NCBI RefSeq assembly: GCF_010183535.1
Contig: NC_071332.1
Location: 14,384,001-14,448,000 of the forward strand
Source: Caenorhabditis remanei
Lineage: Eukaryota > Nematoda > Chromadorea > Rhabditida > Rhabditidae
DNA length: 64,000 nt
Reading direction: 5' to 3'
The first letter of the stretch is position 1; every line of letters starts with the position of its first letter. The notes below the pieces were generated by a model, which was not told where the DNA came from, searched no databases, and saw only the letters and a program-made list of their open reading frames with translations. The position numbers and the translations under genes were made by a program. Shown here one piece after another: positions 1-10,675 of the stretch.

Positions 1-465
1 AAAGCCGTCAGTGGATCGGGAGTGTCAGAACTTCCCTCTTTTCGATATGCCTCGTACATGTCATTTTTGGATGTTGCTGCCGAAAAGCGACAGGTTAAAA
101 AGTGAGTATTATTTTTTGAAAAAAGTTCCATTGTGAATGTTTCCAGCGCTTTTATCATCGGATCCAGCGGCCACTACACAGCTGAAAGTGATAATGATTT
201 CGGCGATGACAAAAAAGCAGAAGAAGAAGAAGATGTTTTGAACGAGAATTCGATGGATGGGTTGAAGCTGGAAACGCCAAAACGGAAACGGTCTTATGCC
301 GAAATGAGCACCCCGAAAAAGCCCCGTCGTCAGACACAAGTCGACGAATTGTTGAAGAAATTGGATGAGTCGAACTGCTCGATTATGACCGCTGTTAATG
401 ATATGAAAAAGGAAAGCAGCTGTAATACTGAACGGCTCTGTAAAACATTTCAAAAACTTACTTAA
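1..465 (+). CDS. MADF-type DNA-binding protein, 3' end (partial at window edge)
   Basis: Two exons are visible: 1-101 (open at the window edge) and 147-465, joined by a 45 bp intron with GTGAGT donor and TTCCAG acceptor; the reading frame is continuous across the splice. The first exon reads PSFRYASYMSFLDVAAEKR, which resembles the end of a MADF domain (aromatic residue plus a FL motif). The tail is an acidic stretch (residues around DNDFGDDKKAEEEEDVL), a basic patch (PKRKRSYAEMSTPKKPRRQ) that could be a nuclear localisation signal, and a helical, Leu-rich C-terminus. This suggests a nuclear DNA-binding or co-regulator protein. The MADF call rests on a short segment and is tentative; that the frame is coding is much more secure. 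Confidence 0.55.
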
Positions 466-1003
466 TCGTTGATTTCTTATTAAAACTATTGTTCTGAAAC
501 TGTTAATAAAACAAGATGCAAAAGCAAGATATACACAAATTTCATAAAATCAATAACACAAGCAAGGGATGACATGCAAAACTAAGGAATAAGGCGTGGG
601 GGGGGGGAAGTTGACAGAGAAAATGAAGTGAAAACAAAACAAAAATGTCACTTAACGATTATAAATCATGAAATAATTCAATAAAATTACGAATTCAGTT
701 TATAAATAGCAGAAAAGTACATGGAAGCTGAAAAAATCGCAAAAAAAAACTCTCCCGTAAATCGACACATGGCCTAGAAATCCCCGGCCTGGCCTAGAAA
801 AGGTCAAGCAAAAAATGCCTCCAAACCAGGAGTTTTTTGCTTTTTTTGCTTCTTTCTGAATAGCAAAAAATAAGCAAAAAACTATTTTTTGCTACCCGAG
901 AATAGGTCCATTATATATAAAACGCGTGTGGACTCTGTTTGTGGATTTGTCTGTGTGTTTTTCAGGATGTCCGCAAGATTTTTGAGAAATAAAGGGGAGA
1001 GCG
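466..1003. other. Intergenic region, low complexity
   Basis: This holds the 3' UTR of the upstream gene, a run of nine to ten G residues near 599-608, short copies of the GGCCTAGAAA word, a CGTAAATCGACAC word near 742-754 also seen at about 31.5 and 55.57 kb, and a hairpin at 831-883. I see no coding exon. Confidence 0.5.
831..883. repeat. Short A/T-rich hairpin
   Basis: AGTTTTTTGCTTTTTTTGCT at 831-850 is followed by its near-exact reverse complement (AGCAAAAAATAAGCAAAAAACT) at about 862-883 with an 11-12 base loop. It is probably a tiny palindromic element or slippage product; no function is evident. Confidence 0.5.
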
Positions 1004-1082
1004 CGCCCTGGGCAAAAGTCGAACCCTCGCCCTTTCAGAGACAGGCGTGAGCGTTAACCACTCGGCCACGTGAACGCTTTTG
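1004..1082 (-). pseudogene. tRNA-like sequence (Leu/Ser-type A and B boxes), probably a tRNA pseudogene or tRNA-derived repeat
   Basis: On the minus strand there is a good internal A box (GTGGCCGAGTGG, complement of 1058-1069) and a B box (GGGTTCGACT, around 1018-1028) at tRNA spacing, with a GTTAACGCTC D-arm. I cannot fold a proper T stem or a normal seven-base anticodon loop, and the long variable arm expected of tRNA-Leu or tRNA-Ser is missing. I therefore read it as a decayed tRNA or SINE-like repeat. The GC-rich flank at 1110-1160 may belong to the same repeat. Confidence 0.4.
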
Positions 1083-2479
1083 TGAGGGGGTGAAAAGGAA
1101 AATAAGAAGAGGCCAGCCGGATGAAGCGCCGAAGGCGCGGCAGCCAGGCTGGTATGAGATAAACTAGTTGATTCCTTCAACTCTTATTACTTGCTGTTAG
1201 CAATTCGTACGGTCCTAGAACGTTCGCCCGAATAGTGTAGTCACTTACAAAATGCGCCCACATCGCTCAGCATTACTCTGGGTCTCTACGATAAGAACGC
1301 TCAATAGGAAAGGGGTAGTGCAGATGATCAGGTCACTAGAGAATCATGTGTTTCTTTTCTTCGTTTGAATAATTTAATAATTTTGTATCTATTCCAACAC
1401 TTCAGAATACTTATCATCTATTTTCAGTTTTGACTATACAAGTATTCATAACGGTGAAATTACTGTATAGGTGTTCTCATAAAAACAGTAACCTTGTATT
1501 CATAATCAATATCCAGTAGTCTACATATTTGATTGAGTCATAAGTTTCTTTCTTTTTTTGGGGTTGAACTTTGACTCACGGTTTCTAGGTACTGTGATTG
1601 TTTATCTACCCAAATTTTTTTGCACTGTAATGACCTTTTCAGTGGCTAACAAACAATGTTTCAAGTTAGTGCACAGATAGTCCACTCGTGAAAACGACAG
1701 TTTTTTTCTGTCTCCAATCAAATTCCTATTTTGAAAAGGTTTTTGATTCTAGTCGGATTTATATCAAAATTCTGAGATTTACATGAGGAAACAAGTGGTA
1801 TTTTTGAAGAAAGACTTTGTCTTGTTATAAAAATATAGTTTTGGATAAAACTCTCCAAGACAAAGAATTTATGATCAGACGACCGACAGGTATGAGAAAA
1901 CAATGTTCTCCTGGGTTTAAGTCGATTACTAAAATATTGGAGAGAGCATTAATATCAAACTGTTTGTAAAAGTTAGACAGTAACATAAGCAAGTTATGAA
2001 ACAAAAAACTAAATACCAAAGTCATTCGAATAAGTGATAAAACTTGGTTGATGTGATTGTTAAGATTTTCACACTTTTGAGAATATTAGTGAAGTAGACC
2101 TGAGTGAAGTCTAGGTCTCTTTTCAACGCACCCAAACAAGTCTGAAATATTTTGTTACAAATAATCAACAGTAGATGCATTGTTCTAAATTTGTGCATAA
2201 GATGTTGCAGATTGATTCAGAACTACGAGCAGCAGGCTTCATCAAACTCAAAAATTACGTGAATTTGATAATGTTGACTTCGGGCTTCTTGCGAAAAAAA
2301 ACAAATGGTGTGAATATTCAAAACAAAGTAAATTTAGAAACATCAATGTCTACTCTATTCAATAATAAACATTTCCACTGATTTCCTTATCTAGCGTTAA
2401 AGAAAAATCGAAATACTCGCACATCTCTAAATTGCTTATGCTCACTCACACATCCTCGTCAACATTTTCTAGGAAAAAA
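1083..2479. other. Intergenic region, no gene recognised
   Basis: AT-rich sequence with only short scattered open frames on both strands and no convincing chain of exons, RNA gene or repeat. Confidence 0.4.
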
Positions 2480-2570
2480 ATGGAGTCAAAGAATCGTACC
2501 AAAAAAGGGGTCCTCAAGTGTTTTGACTTGTCTACGGCTGAGATTAAGCAGATGGTTGACGTCAAGTCAC
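2480..2570 (+). other. Isolated exon-like open frame
   Basis: A short frame beginning MESKNRTKKGVLKCFDLSTA lies between a good acceptor (TTTTCTAG) and a plausible donor (CACAG/GTAGAA). No partner exon in frame was found on either side. It may be an orphan exon, a gene remnant or chance. Confidence 0.2.
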
Positions 2571-2723
2571 AGGTAGAATCACAATGAGTTATAAGTACTA
2601 GCCAATTATATTTCTCATTATGTGATGAGTTATTAGCCTTCGAGAAATTGCGTGTCAAAAATCATCTCAAAAAAGAAAGAAACTTATGACTCAACTTAAT
2701 ACACACACCATTAAATCAGAAAG

Positions 2724-3771
2724 ATGGGAATTCTAAGAATAGTGGCCGAAGATTATTTCCATGGATTCAAAGATTCAATTTTTGGATTAATGGTGAATTT
2801 TTAATAGAACCTATTTTCAAATACTTGTGTAATCGTTGCAGTTTATACGACGTATTTTGGCTGAAGATGCAAGGGGAATTGAAGTGGAACCACCAGAGAG
2901 AAGAGATAGAACTGTGCTACAGATGATAAGAGAACAACAAGGAATTTTCAGACTTATACACATCTACGCAATGAACATTGGCTTCGTAGTTGTATGGCAA
3001 CTTTTGGTTTTCATTTTGAGCTTCCTTTTCGGTCTTTTTGGAAGAGCAGAATTGGGTGAGGCGATTGGTTATCTCATGATTGCTCCAATCTTTGTTATCA
3101 TGAAAATTGTCCTAATGCTCTGGTTTTCGGATATATCAGGTGCTTGTATGAGAGCCCTTAACCAACCACCTCCTAACCAGGAGCCAACAATGTGAGCACC
3201 ATTTACACTGAATTAAAATCTAGTCTCACTTGTTACAGAAGAATGTTTGGAGAAACTGTGACTTCTTTGGTTCATCAGAACATATTCTTTGTTCAAGCAA
3301 TGCTATCCCAGTATTTCCCCATTCCCCTCATTATGCCATTCATTTTTTTCGTCCACATGTCTCTTCTCAACTCAATGTATTGGTAAGCTAACATTTCTGC
3401 TCAATCAAGATGAACATTATTGCAAATAATTTTCAGCTTTGACTACTTCTACGAGAGCTACAACCTCTCGTTTATTCGTCGTGCGAACTATTATGAGACT
3501 CGTTGGCCATACTTCCTTGGGTTTGGAACTCCTCTCACGATTGCCTCGAGCATGTTCAGTTCAATGTTTGCAAATGGAGTAATCTACGCACTTCTTTTCC
3601 CACTTTTCATCATTAGTATTATAGTTATAAGGTTCGTGAAAACTTGAATGAAAAGAAAAGTATTAACTTGCATGTTTCAGGTCAACTGGGCTAGAAGATA
3701 TGATGAAAAAATACCGCAAATTAGGTTCTGTCGCATATCGTACTTCCTCACCCAGCGAGTCGCTGAATTGA
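2724..3771 (+). CDS. epg-4: EI24 / EPG-4 family autophagy membrane protein
   Basis: Five exons (2724-2792, 2842-3191, 3239-3382, 3437-3631, 3681-3771) give 282 residues. The EI24 family is an ER multi-pass membrane family; C. elegans EPG-4 acts with EPG-3/VMP1 in autophagosome maturation. The assignment rests on collinear motifs seen after splicing: an N-terminal F-x-G-x-KDSI-G stretch, an Arg/Glu-rich linker, VHMSLLNSMYCFDYFYE, and RWPYFLGFGTPLT followed by a SSMFSS and LLFPLFIIS segment, which match the order in animal EI24. The Cys in the second motif is created across the exon 3/4 junction, which supports the model. At least four hydrophobic segments are visible. It is the only clear housekeeping-type gene on this side of the NHR cluster. 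The ATG at 2724 is chosen because the family motif starts immediately after it. Confidence 0.88.
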
Positions 3772-3883
3772 CCAGGTGGTGGTACACTCCTACACCTATC
3801 TTACAGCCGAGACTTGTCCAACAGCAATAAAATCATCGGATTTTTTCGTTTTCTGTGAATCGTTCTGTATTTTTGTCCAAGCG

Positions 3884-4747
3884 CACGGTCTCCTAGAACG
3901 ATTTTAGGGGCAGATTACGTCATCAATCGTGGAATGTCACGAAAAATGAAAAATTTCTGAAAATTTACACGTGAGGGAGTTTTTGAACGGGGAATGAAGT
4001 GGTAATCCATTTTTTGAGAACCAGGGCAAATCTCGAAAAACTGTCACACAGTTTTGTTCGAAACCGTGTTATGAGCCCACTTATAACTTTTTGTGTTTTT
4101 CTGTCGGGTAACTTATGAGTTTTTGTTGAAAAATCAACTGAAAACACCCTACTTTTTCAATAACTTTGAAATATCTGACCTCATTTTACATATATCAAAA
4201 ATCCGTTCTCACTACTTTTTTCCTATGTTCATTGGCTACCATTTGCACTCTTTCATTACGTGTTTGCTTCTAAACTGACCGAGTTATCACAGCAACTCCA
4301 TTTCGGACAAGAAAATAGTGCCAAAGCAAAAAATGACATAACTCGTTCAGTTTAGAAGCAAACACGTGATGAAAGAGTGCAAATGGTAGCCAATGAACAT
4401 AGGAAAGAAATTGTGAGAACGGATTTTTGATATATGCAAAATGAGGTCAGATATTTCAAAGTTATTGAAAAAGTAGGGTGTTTTCAGTTGATTTTTCAAC
4501 AAAGGATAACTCAAAAGTTACCCAACAGACAAAACACAAAAAATTATAAGTGGGTTCATAACACGGTTTCGAACAAAACTGTGTGACAGTTTTTCGAGAT
4601 TTCCCTTGGTTCTCGAGAAAATGGATGACCACTTCATTCCCCGTTCAAAAACTCCCTCACGTGTGAATTTTCAGAAATTTTTCATTTTTCGTGACATTCC
4701 ACGATTGATGACGTAATCTGCCCCTAAAATCGTTCTAGGAGACCGTG
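3884..4747. mobile_element. 864 bp palindromic MITE with 5 bp target duplication
   Basis: Nearly the whole element is an inverted repeat: arm 3884-4287 is the reverse complement of 4338-4747, with a loop of about 50 bases. Ends read CACGGTCTCCTAG and CTAGGAGACCGTG. AAGCG occurs immediately outside both ends (3879-3883 and 4748-4752), a 5 bp target-site duplication. There is no real coding capacity. An element at 36109-36744 has near-identical ends and also a 5 bp duplication, so this is a family. Confidence 0.88.
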
Positions 4748-4804
4748 AAGCGTGCTATTTGAACAATATGATTATTAATTTACACGATATTTCAAAGTCA
4801 ACCT

Positions 4805-5089
4805 ATGCAAACGCGCTTTGTTGAGACAATATGTTTGGTCATATTATTTGAGAATAAACGCGAGGAAAAAACACGTTTGAAGATGGTGAAAGAAAGTCTG
4901 AATAGGTGGGATTTGTTGTCTAAAATCGAACAGGCAAATGAGCAAATTACGCCCGAGAAGGATCAAATGAAACTACAAGACATTGGATTAAAAGGCTATA
5001 ACAGCCCTACGGAAGAACTTGATGAGTTCATTAACGCCATCAAGCATAACTTGTCGAACTTGACTGACATTCTGGCAATTAACAAGTAG
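4805..5089 (+). CDS. Hypothetical small protein or gene remnant
   Basis: An open frame of 94 codons, with an internal ATG at 4883 giving 68 residues that look protein-like: charged, helical, few low-complexity runs, beginning MVKESLNRWDLLSKIEQANE and ending NLSNLTDILAINK. No domain is recognised and no splice partner is apparent. It directly follows the palindromic element, so it could be a truncated gene. It could equally be a chance frame. Confidence 0.28.
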   Translation: MQTRFVETICLVILFENKREEKTRLKMVKESLNRWDLLSKIEQANEQITPEKDQMKLQDIGLKGYNSPTEELDEFINAIKHNLSNLTDILAINK

Positions 5090-5524
5090 TTCTTGTTGAA
5101 TCAATTGTTATGAAAAACTTGCCATTGCGAGTTAACGTTCATTGCGGGTTAACTATGTGCCTTCAACTATATTTTTTACATAAACATCAACTTAATTTCT
5201 TAATATTGTTATCAGGAAAATTTATATTACTCATAATTTTATCCTGTATAAATATGTTCAAATCGATCTCTCTTTTTTCAGAGAACACGTTGCGTTTTCA
5301 GCAACACATCTACTCACCCTTCTTCTTTCTGTGTCGTACGGCATACAACACACATTCTCTGATCCTCTCGCCGTACAATTATCTATAACTGCCCTCCAAT
5401 TACTCGTTCTTTCTGATTCTCTACATCATACGTTTCTCTCTATATTTTGTACTACCCACCTGAATCGCTTTCCGACTTTGTTATATATTTTTCAAATTTT
5501 AACCTTTTCTTTTTTTCTAGAAAA
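5090..5524. promoter_or_regulatory. Upstream region of NHR gene N1
   Basis: AT-rich, then C/T-rich on the coding strand from about 5280. It ends in CTTTTTTTCTAG four bases before the ATG at 5525, a strong candidate trans-splice (SL) acceptor or 5'-UTR intron acceptor. No other gene is seen. Confidence 0.4.
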
Positions 5525-7016
5525 ATGTCCACATCTTCCCCAGAAGACTACCGTGCTTCTACATCGTCATCGGAAGATTTATCTCCCGAATCTAATTCAA
5601 AAAACTCGAAAAACTGTCAAGTTTGCGGTCAAACGGCTCATGGACTCCATTTCGGAGCAGTCACTTGCAGAGCATGTGCCGCTTTTTTTTCGGTGAGTTC
5701 TTTTTTTCAAGCATTGAATGGTATTAAGCTTTCATTCTTTAGAAGAGTAGCTGCCGGTGCGAACTTTGTAATTAAATGCGGAAAAGGTGGAGGAAAATGT
5801 GAAATTATTACAAATGGAAGGTCCTGTTGTAAAAAGTGTCGTTTAAAGAAGTGCAAGGATATTGGAATGGATATTAAAAGTTAGTTGAAGAGATAGACGG
5901 AAGTCGATTGTATGTAGAATGTAATTTCGCCCTAACGGTATTTTTCAAAAAGAATACTTACACTCGATAAGCATTGAATTAAATACAAATTTTCAGATTT
6001 CCAATTCGATCGAGACCCATTGAGCACCACAAAACAAGTAACACCTTCCTTGGCTATGTTTCTTGGACGACCTCAATTTATAATACTCTGTGACCCGGAA
6101 ACAGCTGCTTCCAACTCAAAAACCACTTTCATAGATGTATCGAGTCTTCTTTCGAATGCTAAGAGTGTATTGTTGGATAAGAATAAAATTCCTCAAGCTC
6201 TTGGACAGAATCGTCTCCGAAAGTTATCTACTGCTTTGAATATTGATCGATTCTCAGTTACTCCAGAAGAAGACTTTCAAGAAATAACTACTATCGGATT
6301 GAAGGAGACAATCAGTTTTTGGGAACACGATCTGGTGACAGTTTCAAAATGGTTGACTCATTTCTATGAGTTCCAGGATCTCAATCAAGATTTCAAGCTG
6401 AAATACCTTAAAACAATATGGTTTGTATGGGATAGACTGGAAAAACTAGGCCGTACTGCAATGTTTATGAAAAGGAAGTCAGCAGTTGCATGGGATAAAA
6501 CAGCAATATTTCTAGCGGAGAATTACAAACTGGATTTAAATAAAATGAAGTTGGATATCGAATGGTTCACGAATTATTCTTTGGAGCAGGTTGCATAGTG
6601 AGTCTATATCATTTAGTTTTTATTCGATCTTTAAACTTTTCAGCTACATCGAAGGCGTTGGGGACTGGTCAACATTCACAACTATTCAACCAATACTTGA
6701 TCTAGACCCAACGGATGTTGAGATGAACTACATGCTTGCTCAAATCTCATTTTCTTATGCTGCTAAAGAATTGGAAGGAGAATTCTCGGAAATCGCTGAA
6801 AAGTTTCTGCAGTTAATTGCCGATGACCTCCACAATTATTACACAAGAGAAATGGGCGTGTCAAGATATTCGGATCGAGTTCTGAAAATGATGAAAGTAA
6901 ATAATATGATGACAAAAGCTCTACTGGAGAGGAAGGAGAAAATGACAATTGCAAAGACTTTCGATATTTTCCATATTAAATTTTCGGAACCAGAAATGTT
7001 CAATCTTATTTTTTGA
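5525..7016 (+). CDS. Nuclear hormone receptor N1 (supplementary NHR), with a frameshifting T-run
   Basis: Predicted nuclear ligand-binding transcription factor of the HNF4-derived receptor set expanded in nematodes. Exons: 5525-5692, 5743-5879, 5997-6597, 6644-7016, about 425 residues if the frame is intact. The C4 zinc-finger domain starts near residue 31 (CQVCGQ, then CRACAAFF as P-box helix, then [10 protein letters not shown]). The ligand-binding domain follows (FLGRPQFIILCDPETA near its start; FSEPEMF at the end). Oddities: exon 1 ends in GC plus eight T, against seven in N2 and N3, which puts the canonical 50 bp intron out of frame; reading through that intron stays open and adds 17 residues after CAAFF. 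N1 also lacks the mid-LBD intron that N2-N4 have. It is either an assembly or sequencing slip, a young null allele, or a transcript with intron retention. Confidence 0.85.
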
Positions 7017-7277
7017 TTTCAATGTACATATACATTTTCTTTTTTGTTTATTTTTCTCTCAAATTATACGCGTCATGAAAATCAAGTCTGCTCATTCAAA
7101 AAGTTCATGTTTTGTACTTTCCTATCTTCTCCTTTCCTATTTGATCTTTCAAGCAGAGACCACGTTTTCTCTCTCCCATGCTATCTCTTCTCTTCTTTTC
7201 TTTCCATCTCTGTGTCTTTCTGTTATATGAATCTTTACTTGTCAATGAGGAATAATCCTGTTCTTTTCTATACAAAT

Positions 7278-8696
7278 ATGAACTCTCATGATTCTGAATA
7301 TTCGCAGTCACCTGACCTAGAAGAAAAAGATATTCCTAACTGCAAAGTGTGTGGACAGCCATCACACGGTATTCATTTTGGAGCGGTCACCTGTAGAGCG
7401 TGTGCTGCTTTTTTTCGGTAAATTTATCTTAAATTATACAAAGACCCACTAATTTTTAAAGGCGAACAGCATTAGGTCCAAAATTCGTTCTGAAATGTCG
7501 TTCTGGAAACGGACAGTGTAACGTTACTTCTAATGGAAGGGTTTGTTGTAAAATGTGTCGATTGGAAAAATGCAGGAAGATTGGAATGGATATAAAAAGT
7601 TTGTTCTTAGAATTTTTTTTGAAATCCAGTTTTTCCTTAGATTTTCAACTCGAAAGGGACCCTCTAAGATGCACTCAAAAAATCACGCCTTCGCTCGCAA
7701 TATTTCTAGGAAGACCTCAATTTCTGATTCATTGTGATCCCGAGACAGCATCTTCATCATCGAAAATAACATTCATCGATTTATCAGAACTTCTACAACA
7801 TACCACACGCATACTAGAAACTGGAGTCAAGTCCAAACGGCAGCAAAATCGGTTGCAAAAGTTATCAGATGGTGTTGACATCAATAGATTCACATATAAT
7901 TTGGAAGAAGATTTCAAATTATTCAATCAGATTGGATTAAATGAAGCGGTTAGCTTGTTTGAGCATGATCTACTCGCTGTGACTAACTGGTTGATTCATT
8001 TCGAGGAGTTTCAGGATCTAAGTCTTGATGTGAGGGTGAGAGGCTAGTTTGTAAGCACGGTTAATGTTTTTATTCAGCTCACGTTCATCAAATCATTTTG
8101 GCATCTTTGGAATCGTTTGGAAAAAGTGGGTCGTACTGCCATGTTTATGAAAAACCGACCGGAATCCGTGTGGAATGAAGTCCCAGTTCTTTTAGCGGAT
8201 AATTGTGTTCTAGACGTAAGAAAAGTGAAGTTGGATATCAGTTGGTTAAGCAATTATAGTGTTGAACAAGTTGGATTGTAAGTTAAACTTATTTGAACTC
8301 TAGCACCAATATCACGTTTTCAGTTATATCGAAGGAGTGGGTGATATGAGTCTCTTTACTCCATTACAGCCTATTCTGGACTTGGCTCCAACTGAAGTTG
8401 AGCTCAATTATATGTTGGCTGAAATCTCATTCTCTCACGCAGCAAAACAATTAGGAGGGAAATATTCCGAAATCGCTGAAAACTTGCTGAATCTTCTAGC
8501 TGATGATCTTCACCGATACTACATGGAAGAGAAGGGACTGACAAGATATTCGGATCGAATTGCCAAGATGATGAAAGTAAATAACACAATAATGAGAGTG
8601 GTGTTTGAGAGAAAGGAGAAGTTGGAAATTGCGAAAACTTTTGATATTTTTCATGTTGAATACTCGGAGCCAGAAATGTTTCGATACCTTTCCTAA
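7278..8696 (+). CDS. Nuclear hormone receptor N2
   Basis: Exons 7278-7417, 7462-7598, 7641-8035, 8078-8277, 8324-8696; 414 residues. Zinc finger 1 reads CKVCGQPSHGIHFGAVTC then CRACAAFF; finger 2 has C-x6-C (CRSGNGQC) and CCKMCRLEKC. The LBD begins around FLGRPQFLIHCDPETA and ends FSEPEMF-like (YSEPEMFRYLS). Start: in-frame ATGs exist at 7227, 7245 and 7278; I prefer 7278 because the acidic Ser-rich leader then matches the length in N1 and N3. The last exon of 373 nt and the 200 nt exon before it are the same lengths as in N3. A C/T-rich tract precedes the gene. Confidence 0.9.
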
Positions 8697-8828
8697 ATTT
8701 CCATGTAATTTTCAATTTGTTAATAAAATGAGTCACACGTATAGGTGGTCTTTACTCGGTCAGTGGCACGATCCATAACTTATATATTTATTTCATTTTT
8801 TACAGTTTTTATTAGAATGTTTCTCTAG

Positions 8829-10262
8829 ATGTGCTCACCAACTTTGTTATCTGAATCCTCCCAATCGAGTTTGTCTCCCGAATACAATGAATCCTGTCAG
8901 GTTTGTGGTCGAACTGCTCATGGACTCCATTTCGGAGCAGTCACGTGTAGAGCATGTGCAGCTTTTTTTCGGTTAGTGTTTTGTCGAAGTATTGAAGGGT
9001 ATTAGGTTTTAATTGTTTAGAAGAGTAGCTGCCGGTGCAAACTTTGTAATAAAATGCAGAAAAGGTGGAGGAAAATGTGAAATTATTAAAAATGGGAGGT
9101 CCTGCTGTAAAAAGTGTCGTTTAAAGAAGTGCAAGGATATTGGAATGGATATTAAAAGTGAGTATTTCATTTGAAAATTTCATTCAAAACTTCACAAAAT
9201 TTTCAGATTTTCAGTTTGATCGTGATCCTTTACGTTTTTCCCTCAAAATCACCCCTTCCCTTGCAATGCTTCTCGGCAGGCCACAGTTTTTGTTGTGTTA
9301 CGACTCACAACCTGGTAACACGAATTCAACTTATATTGATATGTCGGAACTTCTTCGCAAGGCTTCTAGAACTTTCACAAAAGGACCCAACGTATGCTCA
9401 GGTCAGAATCGACTACAGAAACTATCCATGGCTCTCAATCTGAATATATTCACAAAAAATGAAGACATATATTACACTCTGATAACGACCATTGGTTTCG
9501 AAGAATCCAAGAGTATATGGGAGCATGATTTGTTAACGACCGCCAAGTGGTTAACCTATTTTGATGAGTTTCAGGATCTTCAGTTAAATGTTAAGGTTAG
9601 TTGTATTTTCTTTCTAGAAATGCCTACGATAGTTCTCAGATGACATTTTTGAAAACGATGTGGATTGTTTGGAATCGTCTGGAAAAACTAGCCACCTCTG
9701 CACTCTACTTAAAGCACAACAGCAATAAACTCTCTGATCCGTGTAGTGTTTTGATAACTCATGACTGTATATTGGATGTCAGAAATATGAAATTAGATAT
9801 AAGATGGCTCACAAAGTATAGTCTAAATGATATTGCCTAGTGAGTTGGAATTTTAATGCAAAATCGAAAAGACCTCATCTTCCTTTCAGCTACATCGAAG
9901 GTGTTGGCGATTGGTCACTTTTTCAATCCATTCAACCAATAATAGATCTAAATCCAACAGAAGTTGAGCTCACTTACATGCTAGCCGAAATCTCATTCTC
10001 CTACGCAGCAAAACAACTGGGAGGTCAATATTCTGGAATTTCTGAGACTTTTCTGAAAATTCTAGCGGATGATCTCCACAGTTACTACACAGAAGAACGT
10101 AAAAACGTGAGATATTCGGATCGTGTTGTGAAAATGATGAAAGTGAACAACTCAGTGATGCGAGTTCTTTTGCTGAGAAGAGAGAAATTGGAAATTGCCA
10201 GAACTTTTGATATTTTCAGTGCTAAATTTTCAGAACCGGATATGTTTAAAGAAGTTTTCTGA
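8829..10262 (+). CDS. Nuclear hormone receptor N3
   Basis: Exons 8829-8971, 9021-9157, 9207-9595, 9640-9839, 9890-10262; 413 residues. [30 protein letters not shown]-x6-C (CRKGGGKC), [30 protein letters not shown] near its start and FSEPDMFKEVF at the C-terminus. CTCTAG lies directly before the ATG, so a spliced leader could be joined at the start codon. The DBD exons are almost identical to those of N1 while the LBD is clearly diverged, which suggests exchange between the two genes. The C-terminal half is closest to N2. Confidence 0.92.
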
Positions 10263-10675
10263 AAGAATAAATATCTGCATATTTTCTGGTATTTTGAAGA
10301 ATGGAGAGAGGGGTTCTTCAGAACGAAAAAAAAAGGAAATATGATCATCTCAAATTTTATGTAAATTTCTTTTCTCTTTGTCTTTTTTCAAAACAGAGAC
10401 GCTGTTTCGTTGATTATAATCAATCGTCTCACATGAACTAATAATTCACTCTCTCCCCGTAAAACATCTCTCTGTTTGTCCTTCTCTCCTACCCTTACGT
10501 CTCTCAGCTATTCTCTGATCTTTCCATTTTCCCCCAAGTTTCTTTTGTCTCCTGTGTCTCCTTCACAACTTTTCGATCTCTCTATTCACCTTGCCCTCCG
10601 TCTGGCAACTTCTATTCGATTCTCCCTACATATTGTCATCATTTCCTTATTGTTCCTTTTATCTTTTAAAAGAAC
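10263..10675. promoter_or_regulatory. Pyrimidine-rich upstream region of N4
   Basis: From about 10440 to 10665 the coding strand is strongly C/T-rich (many CTCTCT and TTCTC words). Similar tracts lie before N1, N2 and N7. Nematode promoters often have T/C blocks; I see no TATA box or defined receptor half-site pair that I would call. Confidence 0.4.

Noticed and set aside
962..1180. 72-codon minus-strand open frame
   Set aside because: It is the translation of the tRNA-like repeat and its GC-rich flank.
3965..4278. Open frames inside the 864 bp palindrome
   Set aside because: They mirror across the two arms and have no protein-like features.
7105..7311. Minus-strand open frame over the N2 promoter
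   Set aside because: Complement of the C/T-rich tract; charge-rich pseudo-protein only.
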